Below, in pieces: positions 8,048-15,194 of a stretch of DNA of 64,000 nucleotides; within the stretch, counting starts at the first letter, position 1, and every line of letters begins with the position of its first letter. The stretch spans positions 209,740-273,739 of the forward strand of contig JAFDWX010000003.1 of NCBI GenBank assembly GCA_018268255.1, read 5' to 3'. The notes under the pieces are model-generated. The model saw only the letters and a program-made list of their open reading frames with translations. It did no database searches and had not been told where the DNA came from. This stretch comes from Armatimonadota bacterium. Lineage in GTDB: Bacteria > Armatimonadota > Fimbriimonadia > Fimbriimonadales > Fimbriimonadaceae. Position numbers and translations under genes: made by a program.

Positions 8048-8173
8048 ATGAACTACCGGAGGATGCTTTTGAAGATGGTGAAATCTTCCCGGAGACCCAC
8101 GTCCCTGTCGAGTCTGCGAAAGGTGACTCAAACCAAGAGCATCCCGCGGAAAGATGAGGTGAGCAGTAAGTGA
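8048..8173 (+). CDS. Possible 41-aa basic small protein between flgH and flgI
   Basis: An ATG follows the flgH stop codon directly (8048) and opens a 41-codon frame whose TGA (8171-8173) overlaps the GTG of flgI as GTGA, the same overlap seen at flgA-flgH. The product starts MNYRRMLLKMVKSSRR and is rich in Arg, Lys and Ser. About three quarters of its third codon positions are G or C, like the neighbouring genes. A GGAG at 8032-8035 could be its SD. No homology is recognised. It may be a real small protein or a translation-coupling device for flgI. Confidence 0.4.
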   Translation: MNYRRMLLKMVKSSRRPTSLSSLRKVTQTKSIPRKDEVSSK

Positions 8174-9390
8174 ATCTCAAACGTACTTTTTCAACGGCTC
8201 TCTTACCCGCCCTCGTGAGCCTCTCGGCATGGGGTCAGGCACCTGCAAGCAATCCGGCGGCCAAACCGCCCGCTTCTGCGACAGACACCGCGGCGAAGAA
8301 AGTCGCTCCACCGGTTCGGCTGAGTGGAGACCAAGTCGAGCGTGAAGGGATCGAAGTGAGGATCAAGGATATCGCTCGGTTCCGTGGCGTGCGGGGCAAC
8401 CAGTTGCTGGGCTATGGCCTGGTTGTTGGCCTCGCTGGCACGGGCGACTCGAACAAGACTCCCTTTACCGCCACGCTTCTTTCCAACGCCATGAAAAAGT
8501 TTGGAACTTTGGTGGATCCAAAAGGTCTTCAGGCCAAGAACATCGCTGCTGTTGCTGTAACAGCCGAGCTCCCGCCCTTTGCGACTCCTGGAAACTCGAT
8601 TGAAATCACGGTTCAGAGTATTGGCGATGCCAAGAGCCTCTATGGAGGCACCCTCCTTCAGACACCACTGTACGGGCAATCAGATGAGGAGCATGCAGTG
8701 GTCGTTGCCCAAGGACCGATCAGTGTTGGCGGCGCGAGTGCCTCAGGCGGTGGCAGCAGTGCAACGAAAAACCATGTCAACGCGGGAAAGATCCCAAGCG
8801 GCGGCATCGTTGAGCGCGCTGTTCCGTTCCAAATGGTCTTTGAAGGGAACAAGCTGTATTTGGAGCTCGATGACGCAGACCTGACAACCTCGCAGAGGAT
8901 CGCAGAAGCTCTGACGAAAAGGTTCCCGAACTACGTGGCGACGGCGGTTGACGGTGGAACCATCGAGATCGCTGTTCCGACCGACGCAAGTCCGGTCAAA
9001 GCCATGAGCGAAATCGAATCAGCAACGGTCTTTGCCGATATCCCGGCTCTGGTGATTGTGGACGAACGCACAGGCACCATCGTTGTCGGCGGCAACGTCA
9101 AGATCGGCCCAGCGCTGATTACTCGCGGAAGTATGAAGGTGAGCATTGCTCGTTATCCCGTGATCAGCCAGCCTGCTCCGCTGAGCAATGGCCAGACCGT
9201 GGTCGATAGCGAATACGATGTCGCCATCGAGGAAGATCAGGCGAAAGTGGGCCAGTTGCCCGCCTATGCCACGCTCGCAGATCTCGCCAAGCTTTTCGAC
9301 GCTCTCCAAGTGAGCGCACAAGACGTCATTGCGATTCTCCAAGCCCTGAAGGAGCAGGGAGCGTTGAAAGCGCGAGTCAAGATGCGCTAA
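8170..9390 (+). CDS. flgI: Flagellar P-ring protein FlgI
   Basis: This 406-aa periplasmic ring protein has a signal peptide (MNLKRTFSTALLPALVSLSAWG), then a roughly 40-residue Ala/Pro-rich stretch that is longer than usual, then the FlgI core: VRIKDIARFRGVRGNQLLGYGLVVGLAGTGD, AKNIAAVAVTAELPPFATPG, GGTLLQTPLYG, GGIVERAVPF, LVIVDERTGTIVVGGNVKIGP and the C-terminal TLADLAKLFDALQVSAQDVIAILQALKEQGAL. It starts with GTG preceded by GAGGTGAG. FlgA (upstream) is its assembly helper. Its stop overlaps the flgJ start as TAATG. Confidence 0.96.
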   Translation: MNLKRTFSTALLPALVSLSAWGQAPASNPAAKPPASATDTAAKKVAPPVRLSGDQVEREGIEVRIKDIARFRGVRGNQLLGYGLVVGLAGTGDSNKTPFTATLLSNAMKKFGTLVDPKGLQAKNIAAVAVTAELPPFATPGNSIEITVQSIGDAKSLYGGTLLQTPLYGQSDEEHAVVVAQGPISVGGASASGGGSSATKNHVNAGKIPSGGIVERAVPFQMVFEGNKLYLELDDADLTTSQRIAEALTKRFPNYVATAVDGGTIEIAVPTDASPVKAMSEIESATVFADIPALVIVDERTGTIVVGGNVKIGPALITRGSMKVSIARYPVISQPAPLSNGQTVVDSEYDVAIEEDQAKVGQLPAYATLADLAKLFDALQVSAQDVIAILQALKEQGALKARVKMR

Positions 9391-9890
9391 TGGCACTGAC
9401 AGGACCTATTGGCACCCAACTTGCACCGGTTGACGCTATGAACGTCGTGGCCGCCAAGGGAGATCGTAAACCCGCCCCCAATGAAGTGCGCGCGATCCAA
9501 GCGCTCACCGGCAAGGTGGGAAGCGACGATGCGGTCCTGTATACGACCAAAATCGACGGCAAGGAGTTGACGCTCAAGCTGTCGGATCTGACTCCGGAGA
9601 CCAGGCAAGAGCTTGGGAAGCTCAAGCAGGCTAGCGAACAATTTGAAGCCGTCTTGTACAAACAGATGCTCGCTGCCATGGACCACGCCGCGTCCAAAGA
9701 CAAATTCAGCGGCGCCATGGCGGACATGAGCAAAGACATGTTTCGTGAGTCCATGAGCGAAGAGCTCAGTCGGACTAACCCGCAAGGAGCTGGAACTGTG
9801 ATGTTCAAACAGCTCTCACACCAAATTTTGAATGCCGAAATCTATCGCCTGGCGCAAGCTGGGGCGACAGAAAAGAAGGAAACCTTATGA
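9390..9890 (+). CDS. flgJ: FlgJ-type rod-binding protein (no muramidase domain)
   Basis: The 166-aa protein holds only the rod-binding (capping) domain, residues about 70-160: QASEQFEAVLYKQMLAAM, FSGAMADMSKDMFRESMSEELSR, and AGTVMFKQLSHQIL. The C-terminal glucosaminidase domain of enteric FlgJ is absent, which is common outside gammaproteobacteria; another wall hydrolase must then open the peptidoglycan. The N-terminal 70 residues are not recognisable. Start codon overlaps the flgI stop, and its TGA overlaps the flgN ATG, so translation is coupled on both sides. Confidence 0.88.
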   Translation: MALTGPIGTQLAPVDAMNVVAAKGDRKPAPNEVRAIQALTGKVGSDDAVLYTTKIDGKELTLKLSDLTPETRQELGKLKQASEQFEAVLYKQMLAAMDHAASKDKFSGAMADMSKDMFRESMSEELSRTNPQGAGTVMFKQLSHQILNAEIYRLAQAGATEKKETL

Positions 9891-10360
9891 CCCGAACCAA
9901 AGAACTTCAAAAGCTCTGGTGGGATTGGCTCAGCACTTCCGAACGTTTGCTTCGGATGCTCGGCGACCAAACCAGGGCGCTCGTGCGTCGCGATGTCGCA
10001 ACAATCGAAGCCATGCAGCCCGACTTGGACACCATGTTGGCCCGCATGCGCTCCATTGATGAATCCGCTGTGGCCTCTGCTCGAAAGCTGGCCGAAGCAT
10101 TGGGTGCAGAACCCAATCTTCGAGGTTTGGTAGGGGCGCTTCCTCAAGCCGAAGCGCAGCAGGTTCAGGGACTCGCAAATCGCGTCGCAGCGGCCGCTCG
10201 AACGGTTGACGAGACGATTGTTCGCAATCGAGCTCTCATCCAAAACGAGTTGGAATATATCCACGGCACCGCCGCGATTATCACCAAGGTTGCGACCGAG
10301 TCGCAAGGCAAATATGCGCCCAAGACAAAGGGGGCCGTATTAGTCGACCAAGCAGCCTAA
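9887..10360 (+). CDS. flgN: FlgN-like export chaperone for FlgK/FlgL
   Basis: A 157-aa, mainly alpha-helical protein lying directly before flgK and flgL, the normal site of flgN. It has a leucine-rich N-terminal helix (WWDWLSTSERLLRMLGDQTRALVRRDVATIEAMQPDLD) and a long C-terminal helix before YIHGTAAIITKV. FlgN binds the C-termini of the hook-junction proteins and delivers them to the export gate. Sequence similarity in this family is weak, so the call rests on helix pattern, length and position. ATGA overlap with flgJ. No flgM anti-sigma gene is seen beside it. Confidence 0.8.
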   Translation: MTRTKELQKLWWDWLSTSERLLRMLGDQTRALVRRDVATIEAMQPDLDTMLARMRSIDESAVASARKLAEALGAEPNLRGLVGALPQAEAQQVQGLANRVAAAARTVDETIVRNRALIQNELEYIHGTAAIITKVATESQGKYAPKTKGAVLVDQAA

Positions 10361-10376
10361 CGAGAAAGGAGACCCA

Positions 10377-11762
10377 ATGCCCAGTCCATTCCACGGAATC
10401 GATACCACTAGCCGTGCTTTGAGAGCCTTCCAGAGGGCCCTTGAAACCACGGGCCACAACATCGCGAATGTCAACACTCCCGGGTACACGCGCCAAGCGG
10501 TAGACCTGGTGACTTCGTACCCGTTGCAGTTCCACCAGTTCGGTGAGAAATCGCTCGGCACTGGAGTTCTGGTGGGAAGCATCAATCGAATGCGGGATGG
10601 GTTCCTGGAGAGTCGGATCCAATCGGCCAACAGCGATCTGGCTCAGGCGGACACGATGGCTACCTCGGTTAAGGACATCCTTTCGGTGATGCAAGAACCC
10701 GGCGATCAAGGCATCAGCGCTGCGCTCACCAAGTTCTTTGACTCGTGGTCGGCGCTAAGCTCCAATCCCAACGAATCGGCCAATCGGCTGCAGGTGCAAC
10801 TCGCGGGCAAAGACCTAGCAGGAAAGGTGCGGCAAGCTTGGGGAGATCTCAATAACCAGAAGGCTCAGAAGGGCGACGAAATCGCTGGAGCAGTTGAGGA
10901 CATCAACAACCTCGCCCAGCAGATATCGTCGCTGAACGATGCGATTCGCGACCAGATGGCATCCGGAGGCATGCCGAACGACCTCCTCGATCAACGAGAC
11001 TACGCGGTAAAGCAGCTTTCGGGTCTTGCCAACATCACCGTCGTCAACAACCAGGACAACACGGTCTCCGTCCAAATCTCGGAGTTCACCCTGACGGATC
11101 AGTTGGGAGCGCACGCGCTTCCTGCGACCTTTGACCCTGTCGCTGGCAAAATGACCGGCTGGATTGTGCCCATCACAGTTCGATCCGGAAGGCTGGCTGG
11201 TCTCCTCCAAGCCAATCAGCAAATCGAGTCTTCGATGGCGAATTTGGACACTCTTGCCAACACCCTTCGAACCCAGATCAACCTTTTGCACACGTCAGGT
11301 ACTAACCTCAACGCGACCACCAACATCAAATTCTTTAATGATGTTGCCTCCGGACCCCAAACCGGGGCAATCGACTTCAACCTCAGCACCGAAGTCTCAA
11401 CTGATTACAAGAACATCTCAAGCGGAACGAGCGGAGCCGCAGGCGATGGAGCCCTGGCCCTTTCTCTCTCCAACGCTCGAAATTCCAAGTTTGCCGCTCT
11501 AGGAAACAAGAGTGTTTTGGACTACCACCGAGACATGGTGAGCACGCTGGGAAGCACTGCGGCTTACTACGAGTCCAACACTGGCACGCAATCTGCAATC
11601 TTGGATCAGGTCAGCGCACAGCAGCAAGCGGTGAGCGGCGTAAACCTGGACGATGAGATGGCCAATATGCTCCGATATCAACGGAGCTACCAGGCAGCCG
11701 CAAAAGCGCTCACGGTTTTCGATCAAGTTACCGAAACTTTAATAGGGATGTTGCAGCGCTAA
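10377..11762 (+). CDS. flgK: Flagellar hook-filament junction protein FlgK
   Basis: FlgK (HAP1) joins hook to filament. The 461-aa protein has the N-terminal rod/hook signature TGHNIANVNTPGYTRQAVDLV, the FlgK-specific LFDSWSALSSNPNE-type block (here ALTKFFDSWSALSSNPNESA), VEDINNLAQQISSLNDAI, DLLDQRDYAVKQLS, and ends with VNLDDEMANMLRYQRSYQAAAKALTVFDQVTETLIGM. A strong SD (AAAGGAG, 10365-10371) precedes the ATG. It is shorter than enteric FlgK, lacking most of the variable middle. Its partner FlgL follows. Confidence 0.95.
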   Translation: MPSPFHGIDTTSRALRAFQRALETTGHNIANVNTPGYTRQAVDLVTSYPLQFHQFGEKSLGTGVLVGSINRMRDGFLESRIQSANSDLAQADTMATSVKDILSVMQEPGDQGISAALTKFFDSWSALSSNPNESANRLQVQLAGKDLAGKVRQAWGDLNNQKAQKGDEIAGAVEDINNLAQQISSLNDAIRDQMASGGMPNDLLDQRDYAVKQLSGLANITVVNNQDNTVSVQISEFTLTDQLGAHALPATFDPVAGKMTGWIVPITVRSGRLAGLLQANQQIESSMANLDTLANTLRTQINLLHTSGTNLNATTNIKFFNDVASGPQTGAIDFNLSTEVSTDYKNISSGTSGAAGDGALALSLSNARNSKFAALGNKSVLDYHRDMVSTLGSTAAYYESNTGTQSAILDQVSAQQQAVSGVNLDDEMANMLRYQRSYQAAAKALTVFDQVTETLIGMLQR

Positions 11763-11773
11763 TAAGGAGACGA

Positions 11774-11803
11774 ATGGCCGATGGTGAACCGAATTGGAAC
11801 TAA
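11774..11803 (+). CDS. Nine-codon ORF overlapping the flgL start
   Basis: The best SD in this spot (AAGGAG, 11764-11769) is ideally spaced for an ATG at 11774, not for the flgL ATG at 11781 in another frame. The first ATG opens MADGEPNWN and stops at 11801-11803, 20 bases inside flgL. Ribosomes may thus read this mini-ORF and reinitiate, or simply use the second ATG at a longer spacing. It is a possible control element rather than a functional peptide. Confidence 0.3.
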   Translation: MADGEPNWN

Positions 11804-12668
11804 ATACCAGTACGACGCGCTGACTTCTCAGATATTGATGTCGCACTCGAAGATGGTTCGGGCCCAGGACGCGTTGCTCACTGGCAAAAAGCCGGACCTG
11901 GCGATTAACGACCCAACGGGCGCCTCTATCCTGATAAAGACCAAGGCGATTCGAGGAGCGGTCGAGCAGTACAACACAAATTTGCGGACAGCCACGGATT
12001 ATCTCAAGTCTTCCGAGAGCGCGCTTTCAGATGTCAACGACGTGCTGAAGTCGGCTTACACTTTGGCTCTGCAAGGCGCGAACAGCACCACCGGCCAAGA
12101 CGCTCGCAACACCATGGTTCAGCAGGTGGACCAACTCCAGAAACGGCTCTTGGAACTGGCCAACACACAAGGTGCCAGTGGACAGTATCTCTTCGCGGGT
12201 CAAACCAACGATGCAAAGCCGTTTACCGTCGCGGGCACCGTGGTGACCTATCATGGGGACGCGAATTCGATCAACGTCGAAACAGCGGCGAACGAGACTC
12301 TCACGGTCAATACGCAAGGGCAGACCCTTTTTACCAACGCCTACAATGCGCTCCAAAGCCTTAAGGACAACCTCACCAGCGGAAATATCGCTCTTTTGAG
12401 CGGCACCGACGTTCCAGCATTGCAGGGTTCGATGGACTCCGTACAGCTTCAGCGCGGAATCATCGGAGGCAAGCTGCAAGAGGTCAACACCTACTCCACC
12501 CGCAACCAACGGCGCATGGACGAATTTGACACAAAGGCCAGCGATATCGAGGACGTCGATATGGCTCAAGCCATCACCGATTTTCAACTTGCCCAAACGG
12601 CATACCAGGCTGTGCTGACCAGCACCAGCCTCACAACGAAACTGAGCCTAATGGACTTCATCAGATAA
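11781..12668 (+). CDS. flgL: Flagellar hook-filament junction protein FlgL
   Basis: This 295-aa flagellin-like protein is FlgL (HAP3). It starts MVNRIGTKYQYDALTSQI, has flagellin N-terminal heptads with NDPTGASILIKTKAIRGAVEQY, then SALSDVNDVLKSAYTLALQGA and GASGQYLFAGQTNDAKPF, and closes with a flagellin-type C-terminus (DVDMAQAITDFQLAQTAYQAVLTSTSLTTKLSLMDFI). Length and the FAGQ/G motif separate it from flagellin itself, which is not in this window. The stop codon is directly followed by the fliW ATG. Confidence 0.94.
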   Translation: MVNRIGTKYQYDALTSQILMSHSKMVRAQDALLTGKKPDLAINDPTGASILIKTKAIRGAVEQYNTNLRTATDYLKSSESALSDVNDVLKSAYTLALQGANSTTGQDARNTMVQQVDQLQKRLLELANTQGASGQYLFAGQTNDAKPFTVAGTVVTYHGDANSINVETAANETLTVNTQGQTLFTNAYNALQSLKDNLTSGNIALLSGTDVPALQGSMDSVQLQRGIIGGKLQEVNTYSTRNQRRMDEFDTKASDIEDVDMAQAITDFQLAQTAYQAVLTSTSLTTKLSLMDFIR

Positions 12669-13133
12669 ATGAGCAGCAATCAGATTACGACCAGTCGATT
12701 CGGAGTCATCGAATATCTCGATGACGACGTCGTGACGCTACATGGCGGGCTTTTGGGCTTTGGGCAGCTGAGCCAATACCTGGTTTTGGAGCACAAGCCT
12801 GGATCTCCTTTCCGATGGCTGCAATCGGTGGAGGAGGCAGAGGTGGCATTTTTGGTTTGCGATCCTGCGCATTTTTGCGCGGATTATGCGCCCGAGTTGG
12901 ATAACTCGATCGCGAAAGATTTGGGCCTGGAAGAGGAGACGCCGCGCCTTGTTTTCGCCGTGGTGAGCATCCCAAAAGGGAAGCCTGAAGATTTGACATT
13001 GAACTTAGCCGGTCCGATACTCGTAAATATGCTTACCAGACATGGCAAACAAGTCGTTTTAGAAGACCCTGCCTACGAAATCAAGTATTCTCCACGAACC
13101 GGCACCAAATCGGTCCAGGAGGCCGCAGCATAG
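12669..13133 (+). CDS. fliW: Flagellar assembly factor FliW
   Basis: FliW binds flagellin and, when free, binds and blocks CsrA, so flagellin translation follows filament assembly. The 154-aa protein has the FliW pattern: TTSRFGVIEY, a GLLGFGQLSQYLVLEHKPGSPFRWLQSVEEAEVAFLVCDP block, and a C-terminal LTLNLAGPILVNMLTRHGKQVVLEDPAYEIKY. It begins immediately after flgL and is followed 45 bp later by csrA, the arrangement known from Bacillus. N-terminal start is fixed by the flgL stop. Confidence 0.95.
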   Translation: MSSNQITTSRFGVIEYLDDDVVTLHGGLLGFGQLSQYLVLEHKPGSPFRWLQSVEEAEVAFLVCDPAHFCADYAPELDNSIAKDLGLEEETPRLVFAVVSIPKGKPEDLTLNLAGPILVNMLTRHGKQVVLEDPAYEIKYSPRTGTKSVQEAAA

Positions 13134-13158
13134 CCTAAGCCTCTAGACCAAGGCCGGA

Positions 13159-13172
13159 CGCCACGGAGGGCG
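13159..13172 (+). promoter_or_regulatory. Candidate CsrA-binding hairpin over the csrA ribosome-binding site
   Basis: CGCC (13159-13162) pairs with GGCG (13169-13172) around the hexaloop ACGGAG (13163-13168). The loop matches the ANGGA core that CsrA proteins prefer in a hexaloop, and its GGA is part of the GGAGGG Shine-Dalgarno (13165-13170), eight bases before the csrA ATG. CsrA binding here would block its own translation. The hairpin is seen; autoregulation is inferred from known CsrA behaviour. Confidence 0.55.
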
Positions 13173-13178
13173 CCGAAC

Positions 13179-13388
13179 ATGCTTGTTCTCACAAGAAAAA
13201 TAAACCAAAGCATTGTGATCGACGATAAAGTCGAGGTGGTTGTCCTGGAAGTCCGGGGCGAGCAGGTTCGATTGGGCATCCGAGCACCGAAGGATGTGCC
13301 GGTCCACCGAAAAGAAATCTACGAGCAGATTCAGGACGAAAATCGCGCCGCGGTAGACGTGCGTCCGGAAGACATTCCCGACGCGTAG
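13179..13388 (+). CDS. csrA: Carbon storage/translational regulator CsrA
   Basis: CsrA is a small dimeric RNA-binding repressor, antagonised by FliW. The 69-aa product begins [14 protein letters not shown], continues with [32 protein letters not shown] and shows the arginine/lysine positions of the RNA-binding faces (LTRK near the start and VHRKEIY). Length is typical. It is the last gene of the flagellar operon and carries a likely self-binding hairpin at its SD. Confidence 0.97.
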   Translation: MLVLTRKINQSIVIDDKVEVVVLEVRGEQVRLGIRAPKDVPVHRKEIYEQIQDENRAAVDVRPEDIPDA

Positions 13389-13444
13389 ATTCTCTTGGGG
13401 ATAGTAAACTGGGCCTACGGCTCGTCGCCCCACAAGAGAAAAGC

Positions 13445-13690
13445 ATGCCCTACGTTGTCGCAGAACCCTGTATCGGAGTTAAGGATAAGTCCTGCATGAC
13501 CGTTTGCCCGGTCGATTGCATCTATGAGATCGCCGACCAGGTGGTCATCAACCCCGACGAATGTATCGACTGCGCGCTTTGCGAGGCAGAGTGTCCCGTC
13601 ACAGCCATCTTCGTCGATACTGATGTGCCGCCGCAGTGGAAGTCGTTTATCGAAAAGAACAGAGTCGAGTCCGAGAAGCTTAAGGGCTGA
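13445..13690 (+). CDS. fdxA: 7Fe (3Fe-4S/4Fe-4S) ferredoxin
   Basis: The 81-aa protein has the two-cluster cysteine pattern of FdxA-type ferredoxins. C9, C17 and C21 with the following PVDC (C25), and CIDCALCEAECP around residues 40-50, supply ligands. The end, VPPQWKSFIEKNRV, is like other FdxA tails. It is a soluble one-electron carrier; the partner enzyme is unknown. It lies 56 bp after csrA and may have its own promoter, since it is not functionally tied to motility. Confidence 0.9.
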   Translation: MPYVVAEPCIGVKDKSCMTVCPVDCIYEIADQVVINPDECIDCALCEAECPVTAIFVDTDVPPQWKSFIEKNRVESEKLKG

Positions 13691-13705
13691 CGGTTCCTTG
13701 AAATA

Positions 13706-13755
13706 GGGTCTCCCCCTTAGTCCCCCTCAACGCGCTTCGCTTGTGAGGGGGAAAT
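13706..13755 (+). repeat. REP-like palindromic repeat, copy 2
   Basis: CCCCCTCA (13722-13729) pairs perfectly with TGAGGGGG (13744-13751) around a 14-nt loop with CGCTTCG. The whole unit, including GGTCTCCCCCTTAGTC on its left, matches the copy at 2008-2053 in the opposite orientation. A 12-bp part (CCCCCTTAGTCC) recurs at 47490-47501. Copies in unrelated intergenic places indicate a dispersed repeat family. It lies after fdxA and may also act as a terminator, though no T-run follows. Confidence 0.7.
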
Positions 13756-13863
13756 CCGCTATTCGTTTTGCTGAATTACGCGACGCCTTTTCTTGCGATC
13801 GAGTGATTCACGCCGGCGGCGACCAGCGATTTCGTCGAGTGCGAGCCCAAGGATGGAGTTTGC

Positions 13864-14487
13864 TTACGCAGCTTTCTCAGAGAAGAGCTGGATCCAGCGG
13901 CCTCTGGAAATCCGGTCATCGAATTCCAGCCGGAGCCCAAGGCGATAGGCAGCCTTGTCTTTCGTGAGGCGGCAGTAGCGCACCTCAGCTTTGCACTTGA
14001 TCACGCCTGACGCGGAATCGAATTCGATCGGTACAACGCTATCGCGTGCGATCTCGGGCCAGCCCACCAGGCCGACACCTTCGGGAGAGACATCCACGAC
14101 CGCGTATTCGTGCTCCTCTTCATCTACGACAATTCGGCAAATGAGACTGAGCTGCTCGGCGAGTTGACGATAGTTTTCTTTCCCTCGCAGGATGCGAACG
14201 CTCGAAACCAACTCAAACTGAAATGTCTGGTCCGAAACGATGGTGCCGGTAACGCTGATTCTCTTGCAAGAGTGCGAGACTCCCGCAAATTTGCCGATGA
14301 CCAGGAGGTTCATCCTGTCACCGAAGACTTCAAAGGCAATTTGATCGCCTATTGCAAGTTCTGGAGTCTCCTCGAATCGAATAAAAATTGCCGAGTCGGT
14401 AATCTCGTGTACCCACCCGTTGAAACGCAGGACATCCCGGATGCGTTGACATCTTGCCCTCGTTCCTGAAAAATTATTCGGATTCAA
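13864..14487 (-). CDS. PilZ-domain-like protein
   Basis: The 207-aa protein has an N-terminal beta-rich half (GWVHEITDSAIFIRF, IAFEVFGDRMNLLVIGKFAG) and a C-terminal half with the PilZ-type DVSPEGVGL (D-x-S-x-x-G, about residues 129-135) followed by beta strands ending YRLGLRLEF. This resembles YcgR-like proteins, which bind c-di-GMP and slow flagella. The strict RxxxR motif is not evident; RILRGKENYR is the nearest candidate, so ligand binding is uncertain. Location beside the flagellar operon favours a motility role (inferred). It is divergent from the GbsR-like gene. Confidence 0.65.
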   Translation of the reverse strand: MNPNNFSGTRARCQRIRDVLRFNGWVHEITDSAIFIRFEETPELAIGDQIAFEVFGDRMNLLVIGKFAGVSHSCKRISVTGTIVSDQTFQFELVSSVRILRGKENYRQLAEQLSLICRIVVDEEEHEYAVVDVSPEGVGLVGWPEIARDSVVPIEFDSASGVIKCKAEVRYCRLTKDKAAYRLGLRLEFDDRISRGRWIQLFSEKAA

Positions 14488-14528
14488 TCAATCCCACCTA
14501 CAACGATTTAGACCATCGCCTACGGTAA

Positions 14529-14558
14529 TTGTCGTGCATTCCGGGCAAAATCTATAGT
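14529..14558 (+). promoter_or_regulatory. Putative sigma-70 promoter of the GbsR-like gene
   Basis: TTGTCG (14529-14534) and TATAGT (14553-14558) are separated by 18 bp and lie about 20 bp before the ATG at 14579. GAAAGG at 14561-14566 is a candidate SD. Both boxes fit the sigma-70 consensus reasonably. Confidence 0.45.
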
Positions 14559-14578
14559 GAGAAAGGTCAGCGCGTCTT

Positions 14579-15166
14579 ATGAATCCAACTGAATCACAGG
14601 AAAAACGACTTCGCGAAGTTCAAGATCAGTTCATCCTTGAATGGGGGCGAATGAGTTCAAGTTGGGGAATCAATCGGACGATGGCCCAAATCCACGCTCT
14701 TTTGTTGGTCACAGGCAAGCCCCACAGTATGGATGAGATCATTAGCCGACTGGGAATCAGCCGAGGTAATGCGAGTATGAGCCTTCGAGACCTCATGGAC
14801 TGGGGTGTGGTTCAACGTTTCCGGCGGCCCGGTGACCGTAAGGACATCTATTCGTCGGAGGGAACAGCGTGGCAGACCGTGGCGAGGATCGTACGCGAAC
14901 GCAAGCGACGCGAAGTCGATCCCACTAAGGCGGCCATCGCAGACTGTCTGTATCGATTGCCGAAAGAGGACCAGTCCGAGGAGACGATGCGCCTGCGGGA
15001 CCGCCTTTCCGGAATGCTGGAAATCTTTGCCATGATCGACTTGGTCTATGACGAAGTGTTCAAGACAGACGAGGGAATTGAGCCAATTCGCGAACTTTTG
15101 GAAGGCAGATCGCTGCTGTCCCGGCAATCTTCCGAGGGAGAAACAAGGAAGAGCAACCCGAGCTAA
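14579..15166 (+). CDS. GbsR/MarR-family transcriptional regulator
   Basis: This 195-aa protein has a winged helix near residues 30-95: MAQIHALLLVTGKPHSMDEIISRLGISRGNASMSLRDLMDWGVVQR then GDRKDIYSS for the wing. This pattern, with WGINRTMAQIHA before it, is typical of the GbsR branch of MarR-like regulators. The remainder is helical and may form the dimer interface. Its targets are unknown; lon follows 28 bp later on the same strand, so it could regulate or simply be co-transcribed with lon. Confidence 0.85.
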   Translation: MNPTESQEKRLREVQDQFILEWGRMSSSWGINRTMAQIHALLLVTGKPHSMDEIISRLGISRGNASMSLRDLMDWGVVQRFRRPGDRKDIYSSEGTAWQTVARIVRERKRREVDPTKAAIADCLYRLPKEDQSEETMRLRDRLSGMLEIFAMIDLVYDEVFKTDEGIEPIRELLEGRSLLSRQSSEGETRKSNPS

Positions 15167-15194
15167 AGAAGTGTAATTACGGAAGTTTGTTCCG

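Noticed and set aside
8035-8157. Alternative 40-codon acidic frame (GTG start, MAFLDELPEDAFEDGE) between flgH and flgI
   Set aside because: It overlaps the end of flgH, has only about 45 percent G/C at third positions, and does not couple to flgI; the other frame (8048-8173) fits better, though conservation would decide.
13690-13860. A further small gene between fdxA and the PilZ gene
   Set aside because: The stretch holds a REP-like palindrome and an unsupported 74-codon frame with no start signal.
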